A stretch of DNA of 64,000 nt from Paulinella micropora. Its lineage: Eukaryota > Cercozoa > Imbricatea > Euglyphida > Paulinellidae. Location of the stretch: NCBI GenBank assembly GCA_019918135.1, contig WBZZ01000820.1:208501-272500 (forward strand), given 5' to 3'. This document shows positions 44,131-57,845 of the stretch, in pieces (position 1 is the stretch's first letter; each line of letters opens with the position of its first letter). A program made the translations under genes and the position numbers. The notes under the pieces were generated by a model. That model did no database searches, was not told the DNA's origin, and was given only the letters and a program-made list of their open reading frames with translations.

Positions 44131-44402
44131 AGCCGAGGAGGGGACGGGAGGAGACACACTGCGGTGGGTCGGGGGGATGAGAGGGTGTGCCTCCGGGTTG
44201 CGTAAGGGGGGGGGGGGGGCAGAGTGCTAGCCAAGCCTCTGTTACCCACCAAGCCTACCAGCTAGCCAGCCTGGGGGGGCAGCCTCTGGGACAGCTGGGC
44301 TATGCAGCCCGGCCTGTCCGCCCACACTGGTGGGGCCTCTGGTGCCTGTGGTGGGCCGCGCCTACTGTGCCCGCCGCCCGGCCGCTGAGCTTGGTTTCTT
44401 AG
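44131..44402 (+). pseudogene. Remnant of a PKD/BspA copy-2-like 5' end
   Basis: Right of palindrome C, sequence homologous to that right of palindrome B leads to an ATG at 44,301. The GTGGGGCCTCTGG...TGTGG pattern there corresponds to the signal-peptide region of copy 2 at 25,021. Only about 90 bp of coding similarity is left before copy 5 begins on the other strand. It indicates that palindrome plus gene start were duplicated as a unit. Confidence 0.55.
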
Positions 44403-46519
44403 CTAGTAGGAAGGACCACACCCCCGCACGTAGGAGCCATTGCAGAGAGCTGGCAGGTTGCTCGGCCTGATACCGACGCCCCCAGCGGTTATCTTCACAT
44501 AGTTGAACAGGTACGTGCACGCACCCGCGCCGAGTGGGGCTACGTTCCAGGCCGTGAGGTTCTGATCGAAAACACAACTGCCAGCGAACATGCCCCGCGC
44601 GCCCTCTGCAGCGGTGGCGGCCGACACGTCCCAGCTGCCTAGCGGCTGGTTAAACACACACTGGCCCATCGGGTCGCAGGCGAAAGCGTGCGCTAAATTA
44701 GAGACACTGCTTACGTCCCAGCCACCGATCGGCTGGTTGAAGGCGTACGCGCTATAGAACGTGCCTCCTAGGATGGTGAGCAGGCTCGTGTTCCAGCCGC
44801 CGATTGGTCGATTAAAGGCGTATGCCTCATAGAAAGCCACTTGGAGGGTGGTAACCTGGCTCGTGTCCTAGCTCCCGATGCTGCCATTGAAAGCCTTCGC
44901 ACCCCGGAAGGTGCTCCACAGGCTGGCTACGCCGCTCGTATTCCAACCGTCGAGGTCCTGGTTGAACTTGGCGCAGTCCTGGAACAGGCCTAGGAAGCCC
45001 TTGGGGTGGGTAGCGGGCGTGAGCCACGACCAGTCCCAGTCGCGCGCGTCGCCCACGAACTCATTCATTTGGTACAGCAGGTACTCGGGCGCGACGCCCT
45101 GCAGGGCGCGCGAGCCAGCCGTCGGTGCCAGGTAGCGCAGCGCGCCCCACGCGTCGGTGTCGGGGGGCGCGAAGAGCGGCGTCGTGCTGCCGACGGGGTG
45201 GTACAGCTGCACGTCGCCCCACGCCACCACGTCCACTACCTCCGCGCCAGTCACGTACCACAGCCCGTCCACGCGGCCGCTCAGGCGTAGCCAGTAGTCG
45301 CCGGCGCCCGCGTACGTGTGCGTGCACGTCGCACCGTTAGTGTGCGCGCACGAGCCGGGCGCCGACCCGTCCCCCAGTCCACGCCGTACGTGCCGCCCCG
45401 GCCGGGGCCGGCCGCGGGCGACAGCGCCAGGGCGGCGACGGCGCTGGGGTAGCTCGTGCGCACGAGCGCCAGGAAATGGGAGCGCGAGCATGCGGCGGGC
45501 CAGTGTGCTTGGCCGAGTGCTGTGTACGGCGCCAGCCGCGTGCAGTCGGCCGAACCCGGCGCGAGCGCCGGTGTCGACCAGCAGGTGAGCGCTTCCCGGA
45601 AGTCGCCCCCCAGGCCCTGGAACAGCCCCGAGAAGCGCGACAGGCTCTGCAGTGACGTCCAGCCGCCGACCCCCGTCCACGTGAGCGCCGCGCCGCCCGC
45701 AACGAGCTCGCTCACGTCCTCGAGCGCGGCGGTGTGCCAGCGCGACAGGTCCAGCGTGGCCAGCGCCTGCAGGTTCGCGAACGCCCGGCTGGCGCTGCGC
45801 AGGCTGCGCGTGTCCCAGCTCTGCGTGCCGTCCAGGCAGCGCAGGCAGGTGGAGTGCTCGAACAGGCTGACCGCCGACACGGCGTCCGACAGGTTGAGCC
45901 CGTAGCTCAGGTCCGGCAGCGGAGTGGTGAGGCGGGCGAAGCTGTAGTCCCAGCTCCGCACGAGCCCGGCGTCCGGCAGCCAGGCCAGCGAGGGCACGTA
46001 CGTGAGCCCCGGCGCCGCGTACAGGTGGTAGCCGCTCGTCTCGTGGAAGCGCAGCTCGCCCCACTGCAGGAGGCGGGTTAGCCGCAGGCCCGCGGGCGCC
46101 GCGGCGTGCCAGGCCGGCGTCAGCGCCCAGCCGCGCACGGGGTAGCGTCCGCGGGGGTCCGCCGTCACCGTGTACGTGCCGGCCAGCGCGTACGTGTGCG
46201 CGCACGGCGCGGCGCCGGCGTCCAGGCACGGCGTGGGAGGGGAGCTGTCCCCCCAGTCGACCACGAACGACGTGGGGGCGGCCGCGGCCCGCCGGCGGCG
46301 GGCCGGCGCGGCGGGCGGCCACAGGGGCCACACGAACGTGTCGTGCGGGGCCACCGTCGTGATTTCCAGGATGGTGGCGCCGCCGGGGCACGCGACCGGG
46401 GGGCACGCCTCGGCCTGCGTCGGGCACTGCACGGGGTAAGGGCACTTGGCGCTGGCGGCCCGGAACCACCAGAGCAGGCGCCCCAGGCGCCACAGCCGGC
46501 AGGCCAGGCTGGTGTGCAT
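44403..46519 (-). pseudogene. PKD/BspA-repeat secreted protein, copy 5
   Basis: Start taken at 46,519 (MHTSLACRLWRLGRLLWWFR), the position homologous to the other copies, though an upstream in-frame ATG exists at 46,549. The parts are the same: Cys-rich stalk, PKD-like domain 1 (VVDWGDSSPPTPC), middle region (LATLDLSRWHTAALEDV), PKD-like domain 2, DUF285 repeats (FNRPIGGWNTSLLTIL type) and a tail ending SYVRGCGPSY. Broken in about two places. The leader has TGCTAAACCACC but CACCTG rather than CTACAG before the ATG. Confidence 0.75.
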
Positions 46520-46867
46520 CAGGTGGAGCCGGGGCGGGTGGTTTAGCAAGTGCGGGGGGAGGGCCGAGTGAGGGGAAGCAGTGCCCCCCCGCCGCCAGCG
46601 CCCCCGCCTCCAGCGTGGCGCCCCGGGGGAAAAGAAGGGACTCCCCCCTGGCCTCCCGTTCTCCTCCCCCTCTCCCTGGTAGCCCAGCCCTCCCCTCCGG
46701 CGACGACGAGCTACGTCGTGGACGTAGAGCGGTGGACAGAAAGCTGATCACTTACTGGAGTTTAGTACTACTGACTTAGTCCACGCCCAGCAGAAGCCGA
46801 CAGCGCCTTCCTCCCCCCCCCCAGACTGAATCCCTCCCAAGCGTTGGGCGGGCTTCACCAGGGGCAG
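46520..46867. promoter_or_regulatory. Spacer between kinase-like gene and copy 5
   Basis: Contains the copy 5 leader (branch-point-like TGCTAAAC at about 46,548 on the minus strand) and, at 46,697-46,765, a diverged copy of the conserved 3' motif downstream of the kinase-like gene. Confidence 0.45.
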
Positions 46868-48248
46868 CTACCCGGACCCGGGGGGCCACTCCGACCCCGG
46901 GGACACTCTGCCAGCATTCGCTGCCGCCGCCGGGCCTCGGAGGGCGGCCTCCTCCTGTGGCCAGGCGGTGGCGCGTGAGGTCTCGTCGGAGCAGACGTAA
47001 GCGAGGCGCACCAGCGCCGACAGAAACTCGGAGGCTGGCTTCTGCTGGTCACCGGGCGCCGGCGCGCCGCCCTGAGACCAATTAGGCGTCCCGTCCCGAT
47101 GCCACCACTGGTGGCTGACGACAGGCAGCGTGACCTGGATGTAGGGGCGCACCCCTACGCAGTGCAACACCTGGCAGCGATCTAGTTTCCGGTCCGCCAA
47201 GTAATGCCTGGCCTGGGCGAACGGCCCCTGTAGCCCCTTGGTACTCAGTTTCTGCTGCCACCAGCGAGCACATCGGTCAAAGGTCGCCTGTGCGTCGCGT
47301 CCGCGCAGGAGGTCGGCCACAAGTGGCCACAGCACTGGCCGCAGCTCCGGACGCAGGCGACCGTAGGTGTTAGCGACAAAGCTCAGCAGGTTGGAGAGCC
47401 TGATGGTCGGCCCGCAAGCGCGCAACTGCTCCGACGTAGGCAGGCAGAGCAGGCGGCAGAACCGGGGGTCTGAATCTAGCAGCCGCCAGTCTCGCTGCGC
47501 GTTCAAGGCGATATTGGGGGGCTGCAGATCCGCGTGCAAGAGCGGCAGGGTATCGGCCGAGAAGTCGAGCAACCGCCGGAGAATTCCGCCATTCTCTGTC
47601 GGTCCTTGCCGTCGAGGGCGAGCCTGCGATTAAGCTGCTGCAGGTCCAGGCAGGGGGTGGGCCCCCTGACGAGGTCCATGACGAGCCAGCAGGTGGCAGC
47701 ACGACCCGGCGCGCCCGCTACCTGCAAGAAGCCGTGGACCGCGGGGGCTAGCCGTGCCTGCGCTAAGCGCTGTTGCAGGTGCCAGTAGTCCAGGCAGGCC
47801 GGCGTGGGCCCCCCTGCGAGGGCACCCCGGCCCAGGCTTTTCAGGACTAGCGCCGGCCGGCGCAGGAGCAAGACCGAGCCCGGCTTGAGCCAGCTAGCGG
47901 TCTCGTGCACCGGGTACAAGGCTTCGAACTCGGCCTGAGTAGTGCGGAAGAGAGCACACGAGATCAGCCCCGCGGCCTCCGACGGCAGTTTCCCAGGGGG
48001 AGCAGAGCACCGTCGGCCCCCTCCGCAGGGGTCCACTGTTGCACCGTCAACGTGGCTGCCCGGAGGTCTCCCGCTGGTTCAAACAGTTTGCGCTGCCGGC
48101 ACGAACGGCACGGGCCACATGACCCGGCTCGATAGCAGTGGCTACAGCGCCTGGTCGCGTCGCAGACGAACCTGCTCGTCAACGGGGGCGGTGGTGCCTG
48201 CGGAGGGGGCGGGTCGTCGAGGCGGCGGCGCTTGCTCCCGCTGGCCAT
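46868..48248 (-). pseudogene. Protein-kinase-like protein with Cys-rich N-terminus
   Basis: Start at 48,248 (MASGSKRRRLDDPPPPQAPP; NLS). A Cys-rich block follows (CSHC, CGPC and CRSC spaced closely), probably metal-binding. The kinase-like part shows a beta-3 lysine candidate (ALVLKSLG), a hinge-like LVMDLVRG, a catalytic loop LLHADLQPPNIAL (HxDLxxxN) and a metal-binding LLDSDPRF in place of DFG. The C-terminal lobe includes LLSFVANTYGRLRPELRPVL. Overall length is short for a kinase (~450 codons in all), and the gene is broken in about two places. Alternative: an APH/ABC1-like small-molecule kinase fold. It sits between copies 6 and 5 on the same strand. Confidence 0.6.
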
Positions 48249-48937
48249 GGCGTCGTCCAGGCCCTCCTCGGGGCTAACCCAGAGCTCCGGAGGGACAGAG
48301 AGGAAAACTGGACAACACGCAAGAGGCCCCGACAATTCTTCCTAGCCAGGTCTCTTTATTTGGACATTACACTAGACAGACGGGAGGGGCAAGAAAGTCA
48401 TCGCGGGCCGAGAGAGGAATAGAAGGGAGGGACAAAAGGGGGCACGAAGGAAGGGAGGGAAGACCTCCGCTCCCCCCCCCTGGAGAGCCTCCCCGAGAGA
48501 GGCGTACGTCCGGCGCCAGAGTGCTGGAGCTCAGGGGGGGGTTTAGCAGGTGGGAGAAAGCGGTCGGGGGGGGGGGGAGATTTCTCCCCCCCCCCCCCTC
48601 CCTTTGTAGCGCAGCCCTCCCCACCGAAGGCACACTCCTTACCCCTTCGGCCTTTGACAAGCAGGGTCTTAGCAGCGCGCGCTCGGGCTGGACGACCTCG
48701 ACCTCTACAGGGCAGAAACTTGTGTTTCTTTGTCTCTAGCACAGCCTCCCCCGCCGGAGGCATTCCTCTTGTCCCTGTTCTCTGGCGACTACGATGTACG
48801 CCGTGGACATCTGTGGACAGAAAGCTTAACCACTTACTAGAGTTTATTAGGCAGAAGCAGACCACAGCTTCCCCCAAACTTTATCAGGCGTGCTGCATCA
48901 GTGTAGTTACAATTAAGTCGCAACCTTCAGCGACTTT
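48249..48937. promoter_or_regulatory. Spacer with relic leader and conserved 3' motif
   Basis: At 48,530-48,560 a leader-like block (TGCTAAAC, then GAGCTCCAG on the minus strand) resembles the PKD/BspA leaders although no such gene follows. At 48,788-48,860 lies the conserved 3' motif with minus-strand AATAAA downstream of copy 6. A G run and a C run flank 48,580. Confidence 0.5.
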
Positions 48938-51239
48938 TTAAAAAAACATATTCCAATCAAACAGGCCACACCCGCGCTGGTAGGAGCCGCTACAGAGAGC
49001 GGGCAGGTTGCTCGGCCGGATACCTGCGTCAGGCATGTACATCCCCCAAGGCTGGAACATCCACGTGCAAATACCTGCGCCCGATGACGGGGGTACGTTC
49101 CAGGCCGTGAGATTCTGATCAAAAACACAATTGCTAACGAACATGCCCACTACTTGCCCCGTCGCCATGGCGGCCGACACATCCCAGCCGCCCAGCGGCT
49201 GGTTAAACACACAGTTGCCCCGCTGGTTGTCACAAGCAAAAACAAAGCCTAGATCGGAGACACTGCTTATGTACCAGCTGTCCAGGCGCTGATTAAAGAC
49301 ATTCGCCTGGCCGACCGCCTTGTACAGGCTGGTGACCCGGCTTACGTTCCAGCCTCCGATCGGCTGGTTAAAGGCGTACGCGCTACCGAACGTCCCTACC
49401 AGGCTGGTGACCTGGCTCGTGTTCCAGCCACCGATCGGCTGGTTAAAGTCGTACGCGTTCGAGAACGTCTCTTCTAGGCTGGTGACCCGGCTCGTGTTCC
49501 AGTCGCCGATCGACCGGTTAAAGGCCTGCGCGTTTGAGAAAGCCCTCCGTAGGCTGGTGACCTGGCTCGTGTCCCAGCTACCGATGTTGCCGTTAAAGGC
49601 CACCGCCACCAAAAAGGTGCAGTCCAGGCTAGCCACACCGCTCGTATTCCAGCCGCTCAGGTCCTGGTTGAACTTGGAGCAGCCTAAGAACATGCCGCGG
49701 AAGCCATTGGGGTGCGTGGCGGGCGTGAGCCACGACCAGTCCCAGTCGCGCGCGTCGCCCACAAACTCTGCCATCCACCTTAGCAGGTACTCGGGCGCCA
49801 CGCCTTGCAGGGCCCGCGAGCCGGCCGTCGGCGCCAGGTAGCGCAGCAGGAACTCGTTGGCAGAGGGGGAAGGATACACCGCCCGCGTGAAGAGCGGGGT
49901 CGTGCTGCCCACCGGGTGGTACAACTGCACATCACCCCACGCCACCACGTCCACGACGAAAGCGCCCTCTACGTACCGCAGCCCGTCGACGCGGCCGCTC
50001 AGGCGCAGCCAGTAGTCGCCGGCGCCCGCGTACGTGTGCGGGCAGACGGCGCCGTTGGCGTGCGCGCAAGGTTCGGGCGCCGACCCGTCCCCCCAGTCCA
50101 CCCCGTACGTGCCGCCCTGGCCGGGGCCGGCCGCGGGCGACAGCGTCAGCGTGGCGACGGCGTTGGTGGCGCACAAGCGCTAGGAAGAGCGAGCGCGCGC
50201 ACGCTGCGGGCCAGTGCGCTTGGCCGAGCGCCGTGTACGGCGCCAGCCGTGTGCAATCGGCCGAGCCCGGCGCGAGCGTGGGCGTCGACCAGCCAGTGAG
50301 CGCTTCCCGGAAGTCGCTGCCTAACCCCTGGAACAGTCCGTGGAAGCGCGACGTCCAGCCGCCGACCCCCGTCCACGTGAGCGCTTAGCCGCCCGCAAAC
50401 AGTTCGCTCACGTCCTCGAGCCGCGCGGTGTCCCAGCGCGACAGGTCGAACTGGGTCAGCGCCGGCAGGCCCGCGAACGCGCGGCTGGCGTTGCGCAGCC
50501 GGCGCGTGTCCCAGCCTCGTGTGCACCACAGGCTCTGCAGGCCAGTGGAGTTCTCGAACAGGCCAACCACCGACTCGGCGCCCGACACGTTGAGCCCGTA
50601 GCTCAGGTCCGGCACCGGAGTGGTGAGACGAGCGAAGCTGTAGTCCCAGCTCTGCACGAGCCCCGTGTCTGCCAGCGAAGCCAGCGGCGGCACGTACGCG
50701 AGCCCCGGCGCCGCGTACAAGTGGTAGCCGCTCGTCTCGTGGAAGCGCAGCTCCCCCCACCGGAGGACGGCGCGCAGCTGCAGGCCCGCGGGCGCCGTGG
50801 CGTGCCAGGCGGGTGTCAGCGCCCAGCCGCGCACGGGATACTGCCCGCCGGGGTCCGCAGTCACCGTGTACGTGCCGGCCAGCGCGTACGTGTGCGCGCA
50901 CGGCGCGGCGCCGGCCTCCAGGCACTGCGTGGGGGGCGAGCCGTCCCCCCAGTCCAGCGTGAACGACGTCAGCGTGGCCTCGGCCTGGGCCTGGCGACGG
51001 CGGCGCACCGGCGGCGCGGCGGGCGGCCACAGGGGCCACACGAACGTGTCGTGCGGGGCCGCCGTCGTGATTTCCAGGATCGTGGCGCCGCCGGGGCACA
51101 CGACCGAGGGGCACGCCTCCTCTTGCGTCGGGCACTGGAGCGGGTACGGGCACCCGGCGCCGGCGGCCCGCAGCCACCCGCACAGCAGGAGGAAGGGCCA
51201 CGGGCGCCACAGCTGGCGGGCGGGGCCGAGGTGCCTCAT
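48938..51239 (-). pseudogene. PKD/BspA-repeat secreted protein, copy 6
   Basis: Start at 51,239 (MRHLGPARQLWRPWPFLLLC). The N-terminal part is closest to copy 4 (CPYPLQCPTQEEACPSVVC). After the middle region and PKD-like domain 2 (VDWGDGSAPEPCAHANG) come seven DUF285 repeats (FNQPIGGWNTSQVTSLVG type), the longest array in the window, ending SYQRGCGLFDWNMFF. Broken in about three places. The leader has TGCTAAAAC and GGGCTCCAG|ATG. Confidence 0.75.
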
Positions 51240-51729
51240 CTGGAGCCCGGGGCGTGGAGTTTTAGCAAGTGGGGGAAGGGGGCCCAGGGGGGGCACGGCG
51301 TCGCGCGGCAGCAGGACACCCCCCCCCCCCCCCTGTTATCCTCTCCCTCCGCCTCCGTTCCCCCCGCCGCCCGGTGGGGGCGGCCCCGTCTCCCGGGCCG
51401 GCCGACCCCAAAGAGGAAGGCAAACTTCCTCTCTGGTGACGGCGATGTACGCAGTGGACGTCGGTAGACAGAAAGCCTAGGAGCTAACTAGATTTTTACT
51501 ACGTAGAAGAAGCATACATCGGCTTTCCCAGAGCAAGACTATATTTCGCTGCGCAGGGTAGGCAGAGAGAAGCGTCCCCTCGCTCCATCTCCCCCAATAA
51601 TTACACCCCCTTCCCCAAGACTCCCTTCTTGGTGGTGGTGCCAGCGCCAGCCGGCCAGGGACCTGCTGCTGCTCTGCCCAGGTTCCCCTGCGCGCGAGTG
51701 TAGTTGGTATGCCTGGCTTCTTCTTAAGA
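51240..51729. promoter_or_regulatory. Spacer between copies 7 and 6
   Basis: Copy 6 leader, C run at 51,318-51,333, and the conserved 3' motif at 51,434-51,512. It shares the extended block GGCCGACCCCAAA ... AACTTCCTCTCTGG with the spacer at 30.7 kb. Confidence 0.5.
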
Positions 51730-53493
51730 CTACTTACCACACCCGCGCACGTAAGAGCCGCTGCAGAGAGTGGGCAGGTTGCTCAGCTGGATACCAACGT
51801 TATACTTGTATATCCCAATGGGCTGGAATATCTGCGTGCAAACACCTGCGCCGAATGTCGAGGCCACGTTCCAGGCCGTGAGGCTCTGATCAAAAACGCA
51901 ATTGCCAGCGAACATGCCCCGCATTTTCCCGGCCGCCATAGCGGCCGACACACTCCAGCTGCCCAGCGGCTGGTCAAACTAACATACGATAAATCAGAGA
52001 CACTGCTTATGTCCCAGCCGTCGATCGGCTGGTTAAAGGCGCTTGCAGCCCAGAAAGTCACACCTAGGCTGGTGACCTTGCGGACGTCCCAGTTGCCGAT
52101 CGGCTGATCAAATGCGTCCGCATAATAGAAGGTATATTGTAGGCCGGTGACACTGCTTACGTCCCAGCCGCCGATCGGTTGGTTAAAGACCCGCGCCTCA
52201 GAGAATGTCGACTGCAGGCTGGTGACCCTGCTCGTGTTCCAGCCGCCGATCGGCTGGTTAAAGGCGCTTGCCCCCCCAGAAAGTCCCACCTAGGCTGGTG
52301 ACCTGGCTTGTGTTCCAGGCGCCGATCGGTCGGTTAAAGACCTGCGCGCCCTTGAAAGTCGAATTCAGGCTGGTGACCTGGCTCGTGTTCCAGCTCCCGA
52401 CGTTGCCGTTGAAGGCCCTCGCACCCTGGAATGTGAACGCCAGGCTGGCCACGCCGCTCGTATCCCAGTCGTCGAGGTCCTGGTTGAACTCAAGGCAGTT
52501 CCGAAAAAGATTCAGGAAACCCTTGGGGTGGGTAGCGGGCGTGAGCCACGACCAGTTCCAGTCGCGCACATCACCCACGAACTGAGTGCTTCCGCTCAGC
52601 AGGTACTCAGGCGCCACGCTGTGCAGGGCCCGCGAGCCGGCCACCGGCGCCAGGTAATGCAACGCGCGCACCGTGTCCGTGTCGGGGGACGTGAAGAGCG
52701 GCGTCGTGCTATTCACCGGGTGCTACAGCTGCACGTCGCCCCGCGCGATCACGTCGATCACGTCCACTGTCCAAACGTCCCCTACGTACCACAGCCCGTC
52801 CACGCGGCCGCTCAGGCGCAGCCAGTAGTCGCCGGCGCTCGCGTATGTGTGCGTGCAGACGGCGCCGTCGGCGTGCGCGCACGAGCCGGGCGCCGACCCG
52901 TCCCCCCAGTCCACGCCGTACGTGCCGCCCTGGCCGGGGCCGGCCGTGGGCGCGAGTGTCAGTGTGACCACGGCGTTGTAGAAGTACGTGCGCACCCGCG
53001 CGTAGAAGAGCGAGCGAGAGCACGCGGCGGGCCAGTGTGCCTGGCTAAGCGCCGTGTACGGCGCCAGCCACGAGCAGTCGGCCGAGCCAGGCGCGAGCGC
53101 CGGTGTCGACCAGCCGGTGAGCGATTCCCGGAAGTCGCTGCCCAGGCCACGGAACAGTTTGTCGAAGCATGACAGGCTCGGCAGCGACGTCCAGTCGCCG
53201 ACCCCCGTGCGCGTGAGCGCCGAGCAGCCGTAGAACAGCTCTGTCACGTCCTCGAGCACGGTGGTGTCCCAGGACGACAAGTCGAGCTCGGTCAGCGCCG
53301 GCAGCCCCGCGAACGCTCGGCTCGCGTTGCGCAGGCTGCGAGTATCCCAAGCCTGCATACCGTCCAGGTCGCGCAGGCCGACGGATCCCTCGAACAGGCC
53401 GACCACCGACTCGGCGCCCGAGACGTCCAGTCCCCAGCTCAGGTCAGGCACCGGAGTGGTCAGGCGGGCGAAGCTGTAGTCCCAGCTCTTCAC
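51730..53493 (-). pseudogene. PKD/BspA-repeat secreted protein, copy 7 (5' part absent)
   Basis: Begins within the family sequence (SWDYSFARLTTPVPDLSWGL) and has no signal peptide, stalk or PKD-like domain 1; instead GC-rich tandem repeats abut it at 53,494. It keeps the middle region, PKD-like domain 2 (VDWGDGSAPGSCAHADG), about six DUF285 repeats and the Cys tail SYVRGCGK. Broken in about three places beyond the missing front. Confidence 0.7.
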
Positions 53494-53620
53494 GCGCGCG
53501 GCCCGCCCCCCCCCCCGGGGGGGGGGCAGCGCGCCGCGGCCCGGGGGCGTGCGTGACGCGGCCCGCCCCCCCCCCGGGGGGGGGGGGGCAGCGCGCCGCG
53601 GCCCGGGGGCGTCCCCGGCC
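53494..53620. repeat. GC-extreme tandem repeat, two ~62-bp copies
   Basis: Each unit is CGCGGCCCGC, a C run meeting a G run (a hairpin-forming junction), then GCAGCGCGCCGCGGCCCGGG. It marks the truncation point of copy 7 and the upstream side of the next gene. Confidence 0.85.
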
Positions 53621-53681
53621 AGCCCGGGGGGAGGGGGGCGGGCGTGGCCGGTGCGCGAGTCCCGTCGGCTCCAGAAAGAAC

Positions 53682-56416
<2,735 letters not shown>

Positions 56417-56647
56417 GGACACCGTGATAACCCAGTGGTCAAGTTCTATCATCTGGGCCCTGTCGCCAGTTCGATTCCCGTCGGTGCCACCAGTATTTTC
56501 ATTGAACATACCGGTCCGTCTGGAAGTGTTGGAACTGCCCTTGCGGGGGTGTCATTAGAGCCTATCGTCAATTCTTCGTACTCCCCTCACGGGTGAGACG
56601 ATGGAGGCGCATGTGCAGAAATGCATCAGCCATTGACAGAGAAGCAC

Positions 56648-56649
<2 letters not shown>
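56417..56649 (+). mobile_element. tRNA-derived SINE, copy 1 (short subtype)
   Basis: tRNA-like head with box A (TAACCCAGTGG here, TAGCCCAGTGG in other copies) and box B (AGTTCGATTCCC). The acceptor-like GACACCG pairs with CGGTGCC with one mismatch. The body holds one CAGTATTTTCATTGAACATA block and a conserved TGCGGGGGTGTCATTAGAGC stretch. The 3' end ACAGAGAAGCAC runs into (TATT)n. Confidence 0.9.
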
Positions 56650-56719
<70 letters not shown>

Positions 56720-56987
56720 GGACACCGTGATAGCCCAGTGGTCAAGTTCTACCATCTGGGCCCTGTCGCCAGTTCGATTCCCGTCGGTGCCACCAGTATT
56801 TTCATTGAACATACCGGTCTATTTCTGGACCAGTATTTTCATTGAACATACCGGCCCGTCTGGATATGTTGGAACTGCCCTTGCGGGGGTGTCATTAGAG
56901 CTTATCGTCAATTCTTCGTACTCCCCTCACGGGTGAGACGATGGAGGCGCATGTGCAGAAATGCATCAGCCATTGACAGAGAAGCAC

Positions 56988-56989
<2 letters not shown>
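56720..56989 (+). mobile_element. tRNA-derived SINE, copy 2 (long subtype)
   Basis: As copy 1 but with a tandem duplication of the CCAGTATTTTCATTGAACAT block, separated by TCTATTTCTGGA. Confidence 0.9.
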
Positions 56990-57054
<65 letters not shown>

Positions 57055-57058
<4 letters not shown>

Positions 57059-57190
57059 GAGGCACATGTCCAGGAAATGGAGGCACATGTCCAGGAAATG
57101 GAGGCACATGTCCAGGAAATGGAGGCACATGTCCAGGAAATGGAGGCACATGTCCAGGATCTGGATCTGATGCTATAGTCTGAGGAAGCC
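57055..57190 (+). mobile_element. LINE 3' tail fragment with expanded 21-bp repeat
   Basis: Five 21-bp units (GGAGGCACATGTCCAGG core), then ATCTGGATCTGATGCTATAG and TCTGAGGAAGCC, followed by (TATT)n. The end is identical to the 3' end of the LINE at 62,939-62,988, which has a single unit. Confidence 0.9.
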
Positions 57191-57248
<58 letters not shown>

Positions 57249-57516
57249 GGACACCGTGATAGCCCAGTGGTCAAGTTCTACCATCTGGGCCCTGTCGCCA
57301 GTTCGATTCCCGTCGGTGCCACCGGTATTTTCATTGAACATACCGGTCAATTTCTGGACCAGTATTTTCATTGAACATACCGGCCCGTCTGGAAGTGTTG
57401 GAACTGCCCTTGCGGGGGTGTCATTGGAGCTTATCGTCAATTCTTCGTACTCCCCTCACGGGTGAGACGATGGAGGCGCATGTGCAGAAATGCATCAGCC
57501 ATTGACAGAGAAGCAC

Positions 57517-57518
<2 letters not shown>
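57249..57518 (+). mobile_element. tRNA-derived SINE, copy 3 (long subtype)
   Basis: Full length with intact box A and box B, and a duplicated internal block. Confidence 0.9.
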
Positions 57519-57568
<50 letters not shown>

Positions 57569-57797
57569 GGCCCTGTCGCCAGTTCGATTCCCGTCGGTGC
57601 CACCAGTATTTTCATTGAACATACCGGTCTATTTCTGGACCAGTATTTTCATTGAACATACCGGCCCGTCTGGAAGTGTTGGAGCTGCCCTTGCGGGGGT
57701 GTCATTAGAGCTTATCGTCAATTCTTCGTACTCCCCTCACGGGTGAGACGATGGAGGCGCATGTGCAGAAATGCATCAGCCATTGACAGAGACGCAC

Positions 57798-57799
<2 letters not shown>
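57569..57799 (+). mobile_element. tRNA-derived SINE, copy 4 (5' truncated)
   Basis: Begins at GGCCCTGTCGCCAG, lacking box A. Otherwise long subtype. Truncation at the 5' end fits target-primed reverse transcription. Confidence 0.9.

Positions 57800-57845
<46 letters not shown>

Noticed and set aside
56417-56500. Functional tRNA gene
   Set aside because: Box A and box B are present but the T-stem is degenerate and the unit is repeated with a SINE body and (ATT)n tail.
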